64,000 nt of DNA from UBA1672 sp050633285 (GTDB lineage Bacteria > Pseudomonadota > Alphaproteobacteria > Micavibrionales > Micavibrionaceae): NCBI GenBank assembly GCA_050633285.1, contig JBOEGG010000001.1:434001-498000 (forward strand), given 5' to 3'. Numbering within the stretch: position 1 is the stretch's first letter; each line of letters opens with the position of its first letter. Below the pieces are notes generated by a model. It had not been told where the DNA came from. It saw only the letters and a list, made by a program, of their open reading frames with translations, and did no database searches. The position numbers and the translations under genes are program-made. Below, piece after piece: positions 63,116-64,000 of the stretch.

Positions 63116-64000
63116 ATGAGTAGAGCCTACGATATTGTAAAGAACGATCCAAACCGCGTTATCATTTTTGATACGACCCTAAGAGATGGGGAGCAGTCCC
63201 CCGGTTGCGCCATGAATTTGGAACAAAAGCTTAAAATGGCGAGTATTCTGGATGAGCTTGGTGTTGATGTGATTGAGGCTGGCTTTCCTGTGGCATCCCC
63301 CGGCGATTTTGAGGCGGTAAACGAAATTGCAAAGCTTGTTAAGAACGCGACTGTTTGTGGTTTGTCGCGTGCGAAAAAGGGTGACATTGAGGCATCTGGT
63401 GAGGCAATAAAGCCGGCAGAGTCAAAACGTATCCATACCTTTATCTCAACCTCTCCATTACATATGAAGTATAAGCTTCAAATGTCTCCTGAAGATGTCC
63501 TTGAATCAGTTAAGGAAAGCGTCACATTTGCCCGTAATTTCACTGATGATGTGGAATGGAGTGCAGAGGACGGATCGCGTACAGAGGATGATTTTTTGTG
63601 CTTGTGTGTAGAAGCTGCGATTAATGCAGGCGCACGCACGATCAATTTCCCTGATACGGTTGGTTATGCTTTACCTGATGAATTTGCGGCAAAAATCGCA
63701 ATGATGATGGAACGTGTACCGAATATCGATCAGGCGATCATCTCAACCCACTGCCATAATGATCTCGGCGTTGCGGTTGCGAACTCTTTGGCAGGCGTCA
63801 CGGCAGGGGCACGTCAGATTGAATGTACGGTTAACGGTATTGGTGAGCGTGCAGGAAATGCGGCGCTTGAAGAGGTGATTATGGCCTTGCGTACACGCGC
63901 AGACTTGATGCCCTACACAAATAATATTGAAACAACCAATATTACCAAGGCGTCCCGTACCTTGTCTGGTATTACAGGGTTTTCTGTTCAGCCAAACAAA
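63116..64000 (+). CDS. leuA: 2-isopropylmalate synthase (partial, C-terminus off window)
   Basis: 295 codons to the window edge from ATG 63116 with AAGGAA upstream. The HMGL-like core: VIIFDTTLRDGEQSPGCAMN (metal and substrate site), GFPVASPGDFEAV, RTINFPDTVGYALPDEFAAK, STHCHNDLGVAVANSLAG (HxH metal ligands) and NGIGERAGNAALEEVI. It condenses acetyl-CoA with 2-oxoisovalerate, the first committed leucine step. The C-terminal feedback domain is not in the window. Confidence 0.96.
   Translation, partial: MSRAYDIVKNDPNRVIIFDTTLRDGEQSPGCAMNLEQKLKMASILDELGVDVIEAGFPVASPGDFEAVNEIAKLVKNATVCGLSRAKKGDIEASGEAIKPAESKRIHTFISTSPLHMKYKLQMSPEDVLESVKESVTFARNFTDDVEWSAEDGSRTEDDFLCLCVEAAINAGARTINFPDTVGYALPDEFAAKIAMMMERVPNIDQAIISTHCHNDLGVAVANSLAGVTAGARQIECTVNGIGERAGNAALEEVIMALRTRADLMPYTNNIETTNITKASRTLSGITGFSVQPNK

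Noticed and set aside
1..64000. Prophage, insertion sequence or integrative element
   Set aside because: No transposase, integrase or phage structural gene was recognised, and no direct repeats flank the intact tRNA-Gly.

Overview
The window (about 44% G+C by eye) is chromosomal DNA of an alphaproteobacterium. This rests on an NDUFA12-type complex I accessory subunit, the gene runs rpmH-rnpA-yidD-yidC-engB and def-fmt-truA ... dapE ... dapD, and a leucine-type attenuator before leuA. Cell-surface genes like those here occur in the Micavibrio-like lineages, but the species cannot be fixed from sequence alone. No insertion sequence, prophage, integrase or CRISPR array was seen.

Layout. 1-5.9 kb: housekeeping genes (NDUFA12, a RidA-family protein, a stand-alone receiver domain, a prepilin-like protein, clpA-clpS, a small exported protein). 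5.9-24.2 kb: an exopolysaccharide locus with a PycTM-like membrane protein, six glycosyltransferases (GT4, GT2 and WecG/TagA types), a sulfotransferase, a LamG-type protein behind an attenuator-like leader, a TpsB outer-membrane transporter, and a leftward operon encoding a lyase-like protein, a beta-barrel protein, Wza, a Wzz/tyrosine-kinase fusion, Wzy and Wzx. The polymer is therefore probably made by the Wzx/Wzy route and may be sulfated. 24.3-35.6 kb: three surface or secreted repeat proteins that appear to use three export routes: type I (RTX), Sec, and two-partner secretion (a 2236-residue beta-helix exoprotein whose likely transporter lies 16.5 kb upstream).

35.8-64 kb: mostly core genes: a PII protein lacking the uridylylation tyrosine, a UbiH-family hydroxylase, the rpmH-yidC-engB group, a second prepilin-like paralogue, rmuC, def-fmt-truA-yqfO-like, dapE with an HD protein resembling RelA/SpoT hydrolases, dapD, a FemAB-like protein, a DUF3108 protein, glmU, a flotillin, glmS, a periplasmic alpha-carbonic anhydrase, a chemoreceptor, tRNA-Gly(GCC), a ProX-like editing protein, a CnoX-like thioredoxin, small proteins and a partial leuA. 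glmU and glmS supply UDP-GlcNAc for envelope and polysaccharide synthesis.

The best leads are the leucine leader-peptide attenuator before leuA, the split two-partner secretion pair with a C-terminal cysteine pair, the terminator/antiterminator leader of the LamG gene, the RelA/SpoT-like HD protein coupled to dapE, the Y51F PII protein, the PycTM-like protein without a cyclase, the paired prepilin-like paralogues, and the degenerate Walker B of the polysaccharide tyrosine kinase. All family assignments come from reading translated sequence; no database search was run.
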